A DNA stretch of 64,000 nucleotides from Calliopsis andreniformis. Its lineage: Eukaryota; Arthropoda; Insecta; Hymenoptera; Andrenidae. This document shows positions 37,805 to 52,211 of this stretch, piece by piece. Both the position numbers and the translations under genes were made by a program. The number at the start of each line of letters is the position of its first letter. Positions within the stretch are counted from its first letter, which is position 1. The DNA lies in assembly GCF_051401765.1 (NCBI RefSeq), contig NW_027480422.1, positions 15,146,001 to 15,210,000 of the forward strand, in the 5' to 3' direction. The notes beneath the pieces are model-generated. The model saw only the letters and a list, made by a program, of their open reading frames with translations. It was not told the origin of the DNA and ran no database searches.

Positions 37805-40800
37805 CGGTAGCAATTATTCGTTTTATACGATGGAAAAACAGTTCTATTTATTTTGTATTTTATGCTTCGGCCGTTGACTTCTAAGGCCCTAACTATTCGA
37901 TCTGCTGGAGCAACGCCCTAGAGTGAAGCCTAGGTTGCCCGGAACGTAGAAATGACCATCACTTTCAAACTGGTTGCAATTAATCCTTTTATACGATGGA
38001 AGAACTGTTGTATTTTTATTGCATTTTATGCTTCGGGCGTTGACTTCTAAGGCCCTAACTATTCAATCTGTTGGGTCAACGCCCTAGAGTGAAGCCTAGG
38101 TTGCTCGGAATGTAGAAATGACCATAACATTCACACTGGTTGAAATTATTCGTTTTATATGATGGAAGAACTGTTGTATTTATATTGTATTTTATGCTGC
38201 TGGCGTTCACTTCTTAGGCCCTAACTATTCGATCTGGTGGAACAACGCCCTGGGGTGAAGCCTAGGTTGCCCGGAACGTAGAAATGACCATAACTTTGAC
38301 ACTGGTTGCTATTATTCGTTTTATACGACGGAAAAACTGTTCTATTAATTTTGTATTTTATGCTTCGGGCGTTGACTTCTAAGGCCCTAACTGTTTGATC
38401 TGGTGAAGCAACGCCCTAGAGTGAAGCCTAGGTTGCCCGGAACGTAGAAATGACCTTAACTTTCACACGGGTTGCAATTATTCCAGTTATAGGATGGAAA
38501 GGCTGTTGTATTTTTATTGTATTTTATGCTTCAGGCGTTGACTTCTGAGGCCGTAGCTATTCGATGTGGTGGAAGAACGCCATAGAGTGAAGCCTAGGTT
38601 GCCGGGAACGTAGAAATGACCATAACTTTCATACTGGTTGCAATTATTCGTTTTATATGATGGAAGAAGTGTTGTATTTATATTGTATTTTATGCATCGG
38701 GCGTTGACTTCTAAGGCACTAACTATTCAATCTGTTGGAGCAACGCCCTAGGGTGAAGCCTAGGTTGCCCGGAAAGTAGAAATGACGTTAACTTTCACAC
38801 CAGTAGCAATTATTCGTTTTACACGACGGAAAAACTGTTATATTTATATTGTATCTTATGCTTCTGGCGCTGACTTCTTAGGCCCTAACAATTCGATCTG
38901 GTGGAACAACGCCCTAGAGAGAAGCCTAGGTTGCCTGGAACGTACAAATGACCATCACTTTCACACGGGTTGCAATTATTCCAGTTATAGGATGGAAAGG
39001 CTGTTGTATTTTTATTGTATTTTATGCTTCAGGCGTTGACTTCTGAGGCCGTAGCTATTCGATGTGGTGGAAGAACGCCATAGAGTGAAGCCTAGGTTGC
39101 CGGGAACGTATAAATGACCATATCTTTCATACTGGTTGCAATTATTCGTTTTATATGATGGAAGAAATGTTGTATTAATATTGTATTTTATGCTGCTGGC
39201 GTTCACTTCTTAGGCCCTAACTAGTCGATCTGGTGGAACAACGCCCTGGAGTGAAGCCTAGGTTGCCCGGAACGTAGAAATGACCATAACTTTCACACTG
39301 GTTGCTATTATTCGTTTTATACGATGGAAAAACTGTTATATTTATATTGTATTTTTTGCTACCGGCGTTGACTTCTAAGGCCCTAACTATTCGATCTGGT
39401 GGAGCAACGCCCTAGAGTGAAGCCGAGGTTGCCCGGAACGTAGAAATGACAATCACTTTCAAACTGGTTGCAATTATTCCGGTTATATGATGGAAAAACT
39501 GTTGTATCTTTATTGTACTTTATGTTTCGAGCTTTGACTTCTAAGGCCCTAACTATTCGATCTGGTGGAGCAGTGCCCTAGAGTGAAGCCTAGGTTGCCC
39601 GGAACGTAGAAGTGGCCATTACGTTCACATTGGATGCAATTATGCGTTCTATACGATGGGAAAACTGCTGTATTTATATTGTATTTTATGATTCTGGCGT
39701 TGACTTCTTAGGCCCTAACTATTCGACCTGGTGGAGCAATGCCCTAGAGTGAAGCCTAGGTTGCCGGGAACGTAGAAATGACCGTTACTTTCACATTGTT
39801 TGCAATTATTCAGTATATACGATGGAAAAACTGTTTAATTGTATTGTATTTTATGCTTCTGGCGTTGACTTCTAAGGCCATATCTATTCGATGTGGTGTA
39901 GCAACGCCCTAGTGTGAACCCTAGGTTGCCCGGTACGTAGAAATGGCCATAACTTTCACGCTGGTTGCAATTATTCCTGTTATACGATGGAAGGACTGTT
40001 GCATTGTTATTGTATTTTATGCTTCTGGCGTTGACTTCTCAGGCCCTAACTATTCGGTCTGGTGGAGCAAAGGCCTAGAGTGAAGCCTAGGTTGCCCGGA
40101 ACGTAGAAATGACCTTAGCTTTCATACTGGATGCAATTATTTGTTTTATGCGATGGAAAAACTGTTGTAATTATATTGTATTTTATGGTTGTGGCGATGA
40201 CTTCTTAGGCCCTAACTATTCGGTTTGGTGTAGCAACGCCCTAGGGTGAAGCCTAGGTTGCCCCGAACGTAGAAATGGCAATGTCTTTCACGCTGGTTGC
40301 AATGATTCCTGTTATACGATGGAAAAACTGTTGTATTTTTATTGTATTTTATGCTTCAGGCGTTGTCTTCTAAAGTCGCAGCTATTCGACGTGGTGGAGC
40401 AACGCCCTAGAGTGAAGCCTAGGTTGACCGGAACGTAGAAATGACCATCACTTTCAAACTGGTTGCAATTAATCCTTTTATACGATGGAAGAACTGTTGT
40501 ATTTTTATTGCATTTTATGCTTCGGGCGTTGACTTCTAAGGCCCTAACTATTCAATCTGTTGGGTCAACGCCCTAGAGTGAAGCCTAGGTTGCTCGGAAT
40601 GTAGAAATGACCATAACATTCACACTGGTTGAAATTATTCGTTTTATATGATGGAAGAACTGTTGTATTTATATTGTATTTTATGCTGCTGGCGTTCACT
40701 TCTTAGGCCCTAACTATTCGATCTGGTGGAACAACGCCCTGGGGTGAAGCCTAGGTTGCCCGGAACGTAGAAATGACCATAACTTTGACACTGGTTGCTA

Positions 40801-43111
40801 TTATTCGTTTTATGCGATGGAAAGACTGTTATATTTATATTGTACTTTATGCTTCTGGCGTTGCCTTCTTAGGCCCTAACTGTTCGATCTGGTGGAACAA
40901 CGCCCTAGAGTGAAGCCTAGGCTACCCGGAAGGTAGAAACGACCAGTACTTTCACACTGTTTGCAGTGACTCCTGTTATACGATGGAAAAACTGTTGCAT
41001 CTTTATTGAATTTTATGCTTCTGGCGTTTACTTCTAAGGCCCTAACTATTCTATCTTGTGTATCAACACCCTAGAGTGAAGCCTAGGTTGCTCGGAATGT
41101 AAAAATGACCATAACATTCACACTGGTTGAAATTATTCGTTTTATACGTTGGAAAAGCTGTTGTATTTAAATTGTATTTTATGCTTCTGGCGTTGATTTC
41201 TTAGGCCCTAACTATTCAACCTGGTGGAGCAACACCCTAGAGTGAGGCCTAGGTTGCCCGGAACGTAGAAATGACCATCACTTCCATCCTGGTAGCAATC
41301 ATTCGTTTTATACGATGGAAAAACTGTTGTATTTTTATTGCATTTTATGCTTCGGGCACTGACTTATAAGGTCCTAACTATTCAATCTGTTGGAGCAACG
41401 CCCTAGGTTGAAGCCTAGGTTGCCCGGAATGTAGAAGTGACAATAACTTTCACACTGGTTGCAATTATTCATTTTATACGATGGAAAAACTGTTGTATTT
41501 ATATTGTATTTTATGCTGCTGGCGTTCACTTCTTAGGCCCTAACTATTCGATCTGGTGGAACAACACCCTGGGGTGAAGCCTAGGTTGCCCGGAACGTAG
41601 AAATGACCATCACTTCCATCCTGGTAGCAATCATTCGTTTTATACGATGGAAAAACTGTTGTATTTATATTGTATTTTATGCTGCTGGCGTTCACTTCTT
41701 AGGCCCTAACTATTCGATCTGGTGGAACAACGCCCTGGGGTGAGGCCTTGGTTGCCGCGAACGGAGAAATGACCATAACTTTCACACTGGTTGCTATTAT
41801 TCGTTTTATACGATGGAAAAGCTGTTGCATCTTTATTGTATTTAATGCTTCTGTCGTTGACGTCTAAGGCCGTAGCTATTAGATGTGGTGGAGCAACGCA
41901 CTAGAGTGACGCCTAGGTTGCCCGGAACGTGGAATGACCATTACTTTCGCAATGTTTGCAATTATTCATTTTATACGTTGGAAAAACTGTTGTACTTATA
42001 CTGTATTTTATGCTTCTGGCGTTGACCTCGTATGCCACAACTATTCCATCTGGTGGAACAACGCCCTAGGGTGAAGCCTAGGTTGCCCGGAACGTAGAAA
42101 TGGAAATAACTTTCACACCGGTAGCAATTATTCGTTTTATACGATGGAAAAACAGTTCTATTTATTTGGTATTTTATGCTTCGGCCGTTGACTTCTAAGG
42201 CCCTAACTATTCGATCTGCTGGAGCAACGCCCTAGAGTGAAGCCTAGGTTGCCCGGAACGTAGAAATGACCATCACTTTCAAACTGGTTGCAATTAATCC
42301 TTTTATACGATGGAAGAACTGTTGTATTTTTATTGCATTTTATGCTTCGGGCGTTGACTTCTAAGGCCCTAACTATTCAATCTGTTGGGTCAACGCCCTA
42401 GAGTGAAGCCTAGGTTGCTCGGAATGTAGAAATGACCATAACATTCACACTGGTTGAAATTATTCGTTTTATATGATGGAAGAACTGTTGTATTTATATT
42501 GTATTTTATGCTGCTGGCGTTCACTTCTTAGGCCCTAACTATTCGATCTGGTGGAACAACGCCCTGGGGTGAAGCCTAGGTTGCCCGGAACGTAGAAATG
42601 ACCATAACTTTGACACTGGTTGCTATTATTCGTTTTATACGATGGAAAAACTGTTCTATTAATTTTGTATTTTATGCTTCGGGCGTTGACTTCTAAGGCC
42701 CTAACTGTTTGATCTGGTGAAGCAACGCCCTAGAGTGAAGCCTAGGTTGCCCGGAACGTAGAAATGACCTTAACTTTCACACTGGATGCTATTATTCGTT
42801 CTATACGATGGAAAAACTGTTATATTTATATTGTATCTTATGCTTCTGTCGATGACTTCTTAGGCCCTAACAATTCGATCTCGTGGAACAACGCCCTAGA
42901 GTGAAGCCTAGGTTGCCTGGAACATACAAATGACCATCACTTTCACACGGGTTGCAATTATTCCAGTTATAGGATGGAAAGGCAGTTGTATTTTTATTGT
43001 ATTTTATGCTTCAGGCGTTGACTTCTGAGGCCGTAGCTATTCGATGTGGTGGAAGAACGCCATAGAGTGAAGCCTAGGTTGCCGGGAACGTAGAAATGAC
43101 CATAACTTTCA
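37783..43111 (+). repeat. Large domain-B block, copy A (5.3 kb)
   Basis: Positions 37,783-38,170 match copy B at an offset of 14,429 bp. Positions 38,659-43,111 match at 13,931 and then 13,930 bp. The difference of 498 bp is exactly three monomers, present here and absent from copy B. The 1-bp change comes from GCTATTATTCG here against GCTATTTTCG near 55,730. The block includes seven unusual monomers (about 39,290-40,435) with TTTTTTGCTACCGG, TTTCGAGCTTTGAC, AGTATATACGATGG, TTTAATTGTATTG and TAAAGTCGCAGC. These occur only in the three copies of this block. Confidence 0.9.
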
Positions 43112-46100
43112 AACTGGTTGCAATTAATCCTTTTATACGATGGAAGAACTGTTGTATTTTTATTGCATTTTATGCTTCGGGCGTTGACTTCTAAGGCCCT
43201 AACTATTCAATCTGTTGGGTCAACGCCCTAGAGTGAAGCCTAGGTTGCTCGGAATGTAGAAATGACCATAACATTCACACTGGTTGAAATTATTCGTTTT
43301 ATATGAAGGAAGTACTGTTGTATTTATATTGTATTTTATGCTGCTGGCGTTCACTTCTTAGGCCCTAACTATTCGATCTGGTGGAACAACGCCCTAGAGT
43401 GAAGCCTAGGTTGCCCGGAACGTAGAAATGACCTTAACTTTCACACTGGATGCTATTATTCGTTCTATACGATGGAAAAACTGTTATATTTATATTGTAT
43501 CTTATGCTTCTGGCGATGACTTCTTAGGCCCTAACAATTCGATCTCGTGGAACTACGCCCTAGAGTGAAGCCTAGGTTGCCTGGAACATACAAATGACCA
43601 TCACTTTCACACGGGTTGCAATTATTCCTGTTATAGGACGGAATGACTGTTGTATTTTTATTGTATTTTATGCTTCAGGCGTTGACTTCTGAGGCCGTAG
43701 CTATTCGATGTAGTGGAAGGACGCCATGAAGTGAAGCCTAGGTTGCCCGGAACGTAGAAAGGACCATAACTTTCATACTGGTTGCAATTATTCGTTTTAT
43801 ATGATGGAAAAACTGTTGCATTTATATTGTATTTTATGCTGCTGGCGTTCACTTCTTAGGCCCTAACTATTCGATCTGGTGGAACAACGCCCTGGGGTGA
43901 AGCCTAGGTTGCCGGGAACGGAGAAATGACCATAACTTTCACACTGGTTGCTATTATTCGTTTTATACGATGGAAAAACTGTTGCATTTTTATTGCATTT
44001 TATGCTTCGGGCACTGACTTCTAATGTCCTAACTATTCAATGTGTTGGAGCAACGCCCTAGGGTGAAGCCTAGGTTGCGCGGGATGTAGAAATGACAATA
44101 ACTTTCACACTGGTTGCAATTATTCGTTTTATACGATGGAAAAGCTGTTGCATCTTTATTGTATTTTATGCTTCTGTCGTTGACGTCTAAGGCCGTAGCT
44201 ATTAGATGTGGTGGAGCAACGCACTAGAGTGACGCCTAGTTTGCCCGGAACGTGGAATGACCATTACTTTCGCAATGTTTGCAATTATTCATTTTATACG
44301 ATGGAAAAACTGTTGTACTTATATTGTATTTTATGCTTCTGGCGTTGACTTCTTATGCCCTAACTATTCCATCTGGTGGAACAACGCCCTAGAGTGAAGC
44401 CTAGGTTGCCCGCAACGTAGAAATGGATATAACTTTCACACCGGTAGCAATTATTCGTTTTATACGATAGAAAAACAGTTCTATTTATTTTGTATTTTAT
44501 GCTACGGCCGTTGACTTCTAAGGCGCTAACTATTCAATCTGTTGAAGCAACGCCCTAGGGTGAAGCCTAGGTTGCCCGGAAAGTAGAAATGACCATAACT
44601 TTCATACAGCTTGCAATTATTCGTTTTATTCGATGGAAAAACTGTTGTATTTATATTGTATTTTATAGTTCGGGCGTTGACTTCTAAGGCCCTAACTATT
44701 CAATCTGTTGGATCAACGCCCTAGAGTGAAGCCTAGGTTGCTCGGAATGTAGAAATGACCATAACATTCACACTGGTGAAATTATTCGTTTTATACGATG
44801 GAAATGCTATTGTATTTATATTGTATTTTATGCAGCTGGCGTTCACTTCTTAGGCCCTAACTATTCGATCTGGTGGAACAACGCCCTGGGGTGAAGCCTA
44901 GGCTGCCGGGAACGTAGAAATGACCATAACTTTCACACTGGTCGCTATTATTCGTTTTATACGATGGAGAAACTGTTATATTTATATTGTATTTTATGCT
45001 TCTGGCGTTGCCTTCTTAGGCCATAGCTGTTCGATCTGGTGGAACAACGCCCTAGAGTGAAGCCTAGGTTGCCCGGAACGTACAAATGACCATAACTTTC
45101 ACTCTGGTTGCTACTATTCCTTCTATACGATATAAAAACTGTTATATTTATATTGTATCTTATGCTTCTGGCGTTGACTTCTTAGGCCCTAACAATTCGA
45201 TCTGGTGGAACAACGCCCTAGAGTGAAGCCTAGGTTGCCTGGAACGTACAAATGACCAGCACTTTCACACGGGTTGCAATTATTCCTATTATAGGATGGA
45301 AAGACTGTTGTATTTATATTGTATTTTATGCTGCTGGCGTTCACTTCTTAGGCCCTAACTATTCGATGTGGTGGAAGAACGCCCTGGGGTGAAGCCTAGG
45401 TTGCCCGGAACGTAGAAATGACCATAACTTTCACACTGGTTGCTATTATTCGTTCTATACGATGGAAAAACTGTAATATTTATATTGTATCTTATGCGTC
45501 TGGCGTTGACCTCTTAGCCCCTAACAATTCGATGTGGTGGAACAACGCCCAGGGGTGAAGCCTAGGTTGCCCGGAACGTAGAAATGACCATAACTTTCAC
45601 ACTGGTTGCTATTATTCGTTTTATGCGATGGAAAGACTGTTATATTTATATTGTACTTTATGCTTCTGGCGTTGCCTTCTTAGGCCCTAACTGTTCGATC
45701 TGGTGGAACAACGCCCTAGAGTGAAGCCTAGGTTACCCGGAAGGTAGAAACGACCAGTACTTTCACACTGTTTGCAGTGACTCCTGTTATACGATGGAAA
45801 AACTGTTGCATCTTTATTGTATTTTATGCTTCTGTCGTTGACGTCTAAGGCCGTAGCTATTAGATGTGGTGGAGCAACGCACTAGAGTGACGCCTAGGTT
45901 GCCCGGAACGTGGAATGACCATTACTTTCGCAATGTTTGCAATTATTCATTTTATACGTTGGAAAAACTGTTGTACTTATACTGTATTTTATGCTTCTGG
46001 CGTTGACCTCGTATGCCACAACTATTCCATCTGGTGGAACAACGCCCTAGGGTGAAGCCTAGGTTGCCCGGAACGTAGAAATGGAAATAACTTTCACACC

Positions 46101-49100
46101 GGTAGCAATTATTCGTTTTATACGATGGAAAAACAGTTCTATTTATTTGGTATTTTATGCTTCGGCCGTTGACTTCTAAGGCCCTAACTATTCGATCTGC
46201 TGGAGCAACGCCCTAGAGTGAAGCCTAGGTTGCCCGGAACGTAGAAATGACCATCACTTTCAAACTGGTTGCAATTAATCCTTTTATACGATGGAAGAAC
46301 TGTTGTATTTTTATTGCATTTTATGCTGCGGGCGTTGACTTCTAAGGCCCTAACTATTCAATCTGTTGCGTCAACGCCCTAGAGTGAAGCCTAGGTTGCT
46401 CGGAATGTAGAAATGACCATAACATTCACACTGGCTGAAATTATTCGTTTTATATGATGGAAGAACTGTTGTATTTATATTGTATTTTATGCTGCTGGCG
46501 TTCACTTCTTAGGCCCTAACTATTCGATCTGGTGGAACAACGCCCTGGGGTGAAGCCTAGGTTGCCGGGAACGTAGAAATGACCATAACTTTCACACTGG
46601 TCGCTATTATTCGTTTTATACGATGGAGAAACTGTTATATTTATATTGTATTTTATGCTTCTGGCGTTGCCTTCTTAGGCCATAGCTGTTCGATCTGGTG
46701 GAACAACGCCCTAGAGTGAAGCCTAGGTTGCCCGGAACGTACAAATGACCATAACTTTCACTCTGGTTGCTACTATTCCTTCTATACGATATAAAAACTG
46801 TTATATTTATATTGTATCTTATGCTTCTGGCGTTGACTTCTTAGGCCCTAACAATTCGATCTGGTGGAACAACGCCCTAGAGTGAAGCCTAGGTTTCCTG
46901 GAACGTACAAATGACCAGCACTTTCACACGGGTTGCAATTATTCCTATTATAGGATGGAAAGACTGTTGTATTTATATTGTATTTTATGCTGCTGGCGTT
47001 CACTTCTTAGGCCCTAACTATTCGATGTGGTGGAAGAACGCCCTGGGGGGAAGCCTAGGTTGCTCGGAATGTAAAAATGACCATAACATTCACACTGGTT
47101 GAAATTATTCGTTTTATACGATGGAAAAGCTGTTGTATTTAAATTGTATTTTATGCTTCTGGCGTTGATTTCTTAGGCCCTAACTATTCAACCTGGTGGA
47201 ACAACACCCTAGAGTGAGGCCTAGGTTGCCCGCAACGTAGAAATGACCATCACTTCCATCCTGGTAGCAATCATTCGTTTTATACGATGGAAAAACTGTT
47301 GTATTTATATTGTATTTTATGCTGCTGGCGTTCACTTCTTAGGCCCTAACTATTCGATCTGGTGGAACAACGCCCTGGGGTGAAGCCTAGGTTGCCGGGA
47401 ACGGAGAAATGACCATAACTTTCACACTGGTTGCTATTATTCGTTTTATACGATGGAAAAACTGTTGCATCTTTATTGTATTTTATGCTTCTGTCGTTGA
47501 CGTCTAAGGCCGTAGCTATTAGATGTGGTGGAGCAATGCACTAGAGTGACGCCTAGGTTGCCCGGAACGTGGAATGACCATTACTTTCGCAATGTTTGCA
47601 ATTATTCATTTTATACGATGGAAAAACTGTTGTACTTATATTGTATTTTATGCTTCTGGCGTTGACTTCTTATGCCCTAACAATTCCATCTGGTGGAACA
47701 ACGCCCTAGGGTGAAGCCTAGGTTGCCGCAACGTAGAAATGGAAATAACTTTCACACCGGTCGCAATTATTCGTTTTATACGATAGAAAAACAGTTCTAT
47801 TTATTTTGTATTTTATGCTACGGCCGTTGACTTCTAAGGCCCTAACTATTCAATCTGTTGAAGCAACGCCCTAGGGTGAAGCCTAGGTTGCCCGGAAAGT
47901 AGAAATGACCATAACTTTCATACAGCTTGCAATTATTCGCTTTATTCGATGGAAAAACTGTTGTATTTATATTGTATTTTATGCTGCTGGCGTTCACTTC
48001 TTAGGCCCTAACTATTCGATCTGTTGGATCAACGCCCTAGAGTGAAGCCTAGGTTGCTCGGAATGTAGAAATGACCATAACATTCACACTGGTGAAATTA
48101 TTCGTTTTATACGATGGAAATGCTATTGTATTTATATTGTATTTTATGCAGCTGGCGTTCACTTCTTAGGCCCTAACTATTCGATCTGTTGGATCAACGC
48201 CCTAGAGTGAAGCCTAGGTTGCTCGGAATGTAGAAATGACCAGCACTTTCACACGGGTTGCAATTATTCCTATCATAGGATGGAAAGACTGTTGTATTTA
48301 TATTGTATTTTATGCTGCTGGCGTTCACTTCTTAGGCCCTAACTATTCGATGTGGTGGTACAACGCCCTGGGGTGAAGCCTAGGTTGCCCGGAACGTAGA
48401 AATGACCATAACTTTCACACTGGTTGCTATTATTCGTTCTATACGATGGAAAAACTGTAATATTTATATTGTATCTTATGCGTCTGGCGTTGACTTCTTA
48501 GCCCCTAACAATTCGATGTGGTGGAACAACGCCCAGGGGTGAAGCCTAGGTTGCCCGGAACGTAGAAATGACCATAACTTTCACACTGGTTGCTATTATT
48601 CGTTTTATGCGATGGAAAAACTGTTATATTTATATTGTACTTTATGCTTCTGGCGTTGCCTTCTTCGGCCCTAACTGTTCGATCTGGTGGAACAACGCCC
48701 TAGAGTGAAGCCTAGGTTACCCGGAAGGTAGAAACGACCAGTATTTTCACACTGTTTGCAGTGACTCCTGTTATACGATGGAAAAACTGTGGCATCTTTA
48801 TTGAATTTTATGCTTCTGGCGTTTACTTCTAAGGCCCTAACTATTCTATCTGGTGTATCAACGCCCTAGAGTGAAGCCTAGGTTGCTCGGAATGTAAAAA
48901 TGACCATAACATTCACACTGGTTGAAATTATTCGTTTTATACGATGGAAAAGCTGTTTTATTTAAATTGTATTTTATGCTTCTGGCGTTGATTTCTTAGG
49001 CCCTAACTATTCAACCTGGTGGAACAACACACTAGAGTGAGGCCTAGGTTGCCCGGAACGTAGAAATGACCATCACTTCCATCCTGGTAGCAATCATTCG

Positions 49101-49661
49101 TTTTATACGATGGAAAAACTGTTGTATTTTTATTGCATTTTATGCTTCGGGCACTGACTTATAAGGTCCTAACTATTCAATCTGTTGGAGCAACGCCCTA
49201 GGGTGAAGCCTAGGTTGCCCGGAATGTAGAAGTGACAATAACTTTCACACTGGTTGCAATTATTCATTTTATACGATGGAAAAACTGTTGTATTTATATT
49301 GTATTTTATGCTGCTGGCGTTCACTTCTTAGGCCCTAACTATTCGATCTGGTGGAACAACGCCCTGGGGTGAAGCCTAGGTTGTCGGGAACGGAGAAATG
49401 ACCATAACTTTCACACTGGTTGCTATTATTCGTTTTATACGATGGAAAAACTGTTGCATCTTTATTGTATTTTATGCTTCTGTCGTTGACGTCTAAGGCC
49501 GTAGCTATTAGATGTGGTGGAGCAATGCACTAGAGTGACGCCTAGGTTGCCCGGAACGTGGAATGACCATTACTTTCGCAATGTTTGCAATTATTCATTT
49601 TATACGATGGAAAAACTGTTGTACTTATATTGTATTTTATGCTTCTGGCGTTGACTTCTTA
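43112..49661 (+). repeat. Mosaic stretch of recycled domain-B runs
   Basis: About 39 monomers assembled from runs found elsewhere: 43,556-44,110 (from 37.25 kb), 44,708-45,810 (from 34.9 kb), about 45,783-46,560 (from 41.82 kb, offset 3,981 bp), about 46,510-47,034 (from 44.85 kb, offset 1,659 bp), and 47.4-47.9 and 48.2-49.6 kb with runs of 35.5-37 kb type. GTGACGCC monomers are at 44,229, 45,887, 47,546 and 49,535. Joins between runs fall inside monomers with no extra bases. Confidence 0.75.
44708..45810 (+). repeat. 1.1-kb block, copy 2
   Basis: Partner of 34,920-36,022. One visible difference is AATGACCATAACTTTC at about 44,920, where copy 1 reads AATTACCTTAACTTTC. The match ends at TGTTGCATCT, where copy 1 continues with ATATTGAATTTTATG and this copy with the TTATTGTATTTTATGC / GACGTCTAAGG run instead. 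Confidence 0.8.
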
Positions 49662-50655
49662 GTCCCTAGCTATTCGGTCAGGTGGAGCATCGCCCTAGGG
49701 TAAAGCCTAGGTTGCCCGGAACGTAGAAATCACCATTACCTCGCACTGTTTGCAAATATACATTATATACGATATAAAATCTGTTGTATTTATACTGTAT
49801 TTTATGTTTCGGGCGTTGACTTCTAAGGCCCTAACTATTCGATATGGTGGAGCAACGCCCTAGAGTGAAGGCTAGGTTGCCCCGAACGTAGAAATGACCA
49901 TTACCTACACACTGCTTGCGATTATTCATTTTATACGATGGTAAAACTGTTGGACTTATGTTGTATTTCATTCTTCTGGCGTTGAGTTCTAAGTTCCTAA
50001 CTACTCGATCTGGTGGAACATGCCCTAGAGTTAAGCCTAGGATGCCCGGAAAGTAGAAATGACAATAGCTTTCACACTGTTTGCAATCATTCATTTTATA
50101 CGATGGAAATGCTGTTGTATTTATATTGTATTTTATGCTTCTGGAGTTGACTTCTAAGGCCGTAGCTTTTCGATATGGTGGAGCAACGCCCTAGAGTGAA
50201 GCCTAGTTTGCCCGGAAAGTAGAAATGACCATTACTTCCACACTGTTTGCAATTATTCATTTTATACGATGGAAAAACTGTTCTATTTTTATTGTATTTT
50301 ATGCTTCTGGCGTTGACTTCTAAGTCCCTTGCTTTTCGATCTGGTGGAGCAACGCCATTGATCGAAGCCTGTGTTGCCCGGAACGTAGAAATGACCTGTA
50401 CTTTCACAGTGGTTGCAATTATTCCTGTTATACGATGGGAAAACTGTTGTACTTATGTTGTATTTTATGCTTCTGGAGTCGAATTCTAAGTCCCTAACTA
50501 TTCGATCTGGTGGAGCAACGCCCTAGGGTAAAGCCTAGTTTGCCCGGAACGTAGAAATGACCGTTACTTTCACACTGTTTGCAAATATACATTATATACG
50601 ATGGAAATGCTGTTGTATTTATATTGTATTTTATGCTTCTGCCGTTCACTTCTTA
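49662..50655 (+). repeat. Six-monomer island of domain-A type inside domain B
   Basis: About 996 bp (6 monomers) of A-type sequence. Positions 49,918-50,020 match 23,381-23,485 (offset 26,537 bp: GTTGGACTTATG, TTCCTAACTACTCG). Positions 50,171 to about 50,655 match 24,132 to about 24,620 (offset 26,039 bp: TTTTTATTG, CCCTTGCTTTTCG, CATTGATCGAAGCC). Between them is a monomer like 21,670-21,830 (ACAATAGCTTTC, CAATCATTC). The two offsets differ by 498 bp, three monomers. At the right edge one monomer is chimeric: TCTTAGGTCCTAAC is A-type, and AATTCGATCTGGTGGAACAA then follows, as near 32,580. Confidence 0.85.
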
Positions 50656-52211
50656 GGTCCTAACAATTCGATCTGGTGGAACAACACCCTAGAGAGAAGC
50701 CTAGGTTGCCTGGAACGTACAAATGACCATCACTTTCACACGGGTTGCAATTATTCCAGTTATAGGATGGAAAGGCTGTTGTATTTTTATTGTATTTTAT
50801 GCTACGGCCGATGACTTCTAAGGCCCTAACTATTCAATCTGTTGAAGCAACGCCCTAGGGTGAAGCCTAGGTTGCCCAGAAAGTAGAAATGACCATAACT
50901 TTCATACAGCTTGCAATTATTCGTTTTATTCGATGGAAAAACTGTTGTATTTATATTGTATTTTATACTTCGGGCGTTGACTTCTAAGGCCCTAACTATT
51001 CAATCTGTTGGATCAACGCCCTAGAGTGAAGCCTAGGTTGCTCGGAATGTAGAAATGACCATAACATTCACACTGGTGAAATTATTCGTTTTATACGATG
51101 GAAATGCTATTGTATTTATATTGTATTTTATGCGTCTGGCGTTGACTTCTTAGCCCCTAACAATTCGATGTGGTGGAACAACGCCCAGGGGTGAAGCCTA
51201 GGTTGCCCGGAACGTAGAAATGACCATAACTTTCACACTGGTTGCTATTATTCGTTTTATGCGATGGAAAAACTGTTATATTTATATTGTACTTTATGCT
51301 TCTGGCGTTGCCTTCTTCGGCCCTAACTGTTCGATCTGGTGGAACAACGCCCTAGAGTGAAGCCTAGGTTACCCGGAAGGTAGAAACGACCAGTATTTTC
51401 ACACTGTTTGCAGTGACTCCTGTTATACGATGGAAAAACTGTTGCATCTTTATTGAATTTTATGCTTCTGGCGTTTACTTCTAAGGCCCTAACTATTCTA
51501 TCTGGTGTATCAACGCCCTAGAGTGAAGCCTAGGTTGCTCGGAATGTAAAAATGACCATAACATTCACACTGGTTGAAATTATTCGTTTTATACGATGGA
51601 AAAGCTGTTGTATTTAAATTGTATTTTATGCTTCTGGCGTTGATTTCTTAGGCCCTAACTATTCAACCTGGTGGAACAACACCCTAGAGTGAGGCCTAGG
51701 TTGCCCGGAACGTAGAAATGACCATAACTTTCACACTGGTTGCTATTATTCGTTTTATACGATGGAAGAACTGTTGCATCTTTATTGTATTTTATGCTTC
51801 TGTCGTTGACGTCTAAGGCCGTAGCTATTAGATGTGGTGGAGCAATGCACTAGAGTGACGCCTAGGTTGCCCGGAACGTGGAATGACCATTACATTCGCA
51901 ATGTTTGCAATTATTCATTTTATACGATGGAAAAACTGTTGTACTTATATTGTATTTTATGCTTCTGGCGTTGACTTCTTATGCCCTAACAATTCCATCT
52001 GGTGGAACAACGACCTAGAGTGAGGCCTAGGTTGTCCGGAACGTAGAAATTACCATCACTACCTTACTGGTAGCAATTATTCGTTTTATACGATGGAAAA
52101 ACTGTTGGATTTATACTGTATTTTATGCCTCTGGCGTTGACTTCTAAGGCACTAACTATTCGATCTGGTGGTGCAACGCCCTAGAGTGAAGCCTAGGTTG
52201 CCCGGAACGTA
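50656..52211 (+). repeat. Domain-B monomers between island and copy B
   Basis: About 9.4 monomers. The first continues a 32.58-kb-type unit (CTAGAGAGAAG, TTATAGGATGG). A run like 44,500-44,830 follows (ATACAGCTTGC, GATCAACGCC, ACTGGTGAAATT), then 51,120-51,710, which recurs near 48,480-49,070 and 29,400-30,000. The last run, about 51,710-52,210, recurs near 36,290-36,790. It runs straight into the large block. Confidence 0.75.

Noticed and set aside
39290..40435. Unusual seven-monomer run considered as a foreign insertion
   Set aside because: Every unit still carries the family landmarks and phase (CCTAGG, TTGCCCGG, ACGATGG, GGTGGAGCAACG). It is a divergent variant run copied three times, not an unrelated element.
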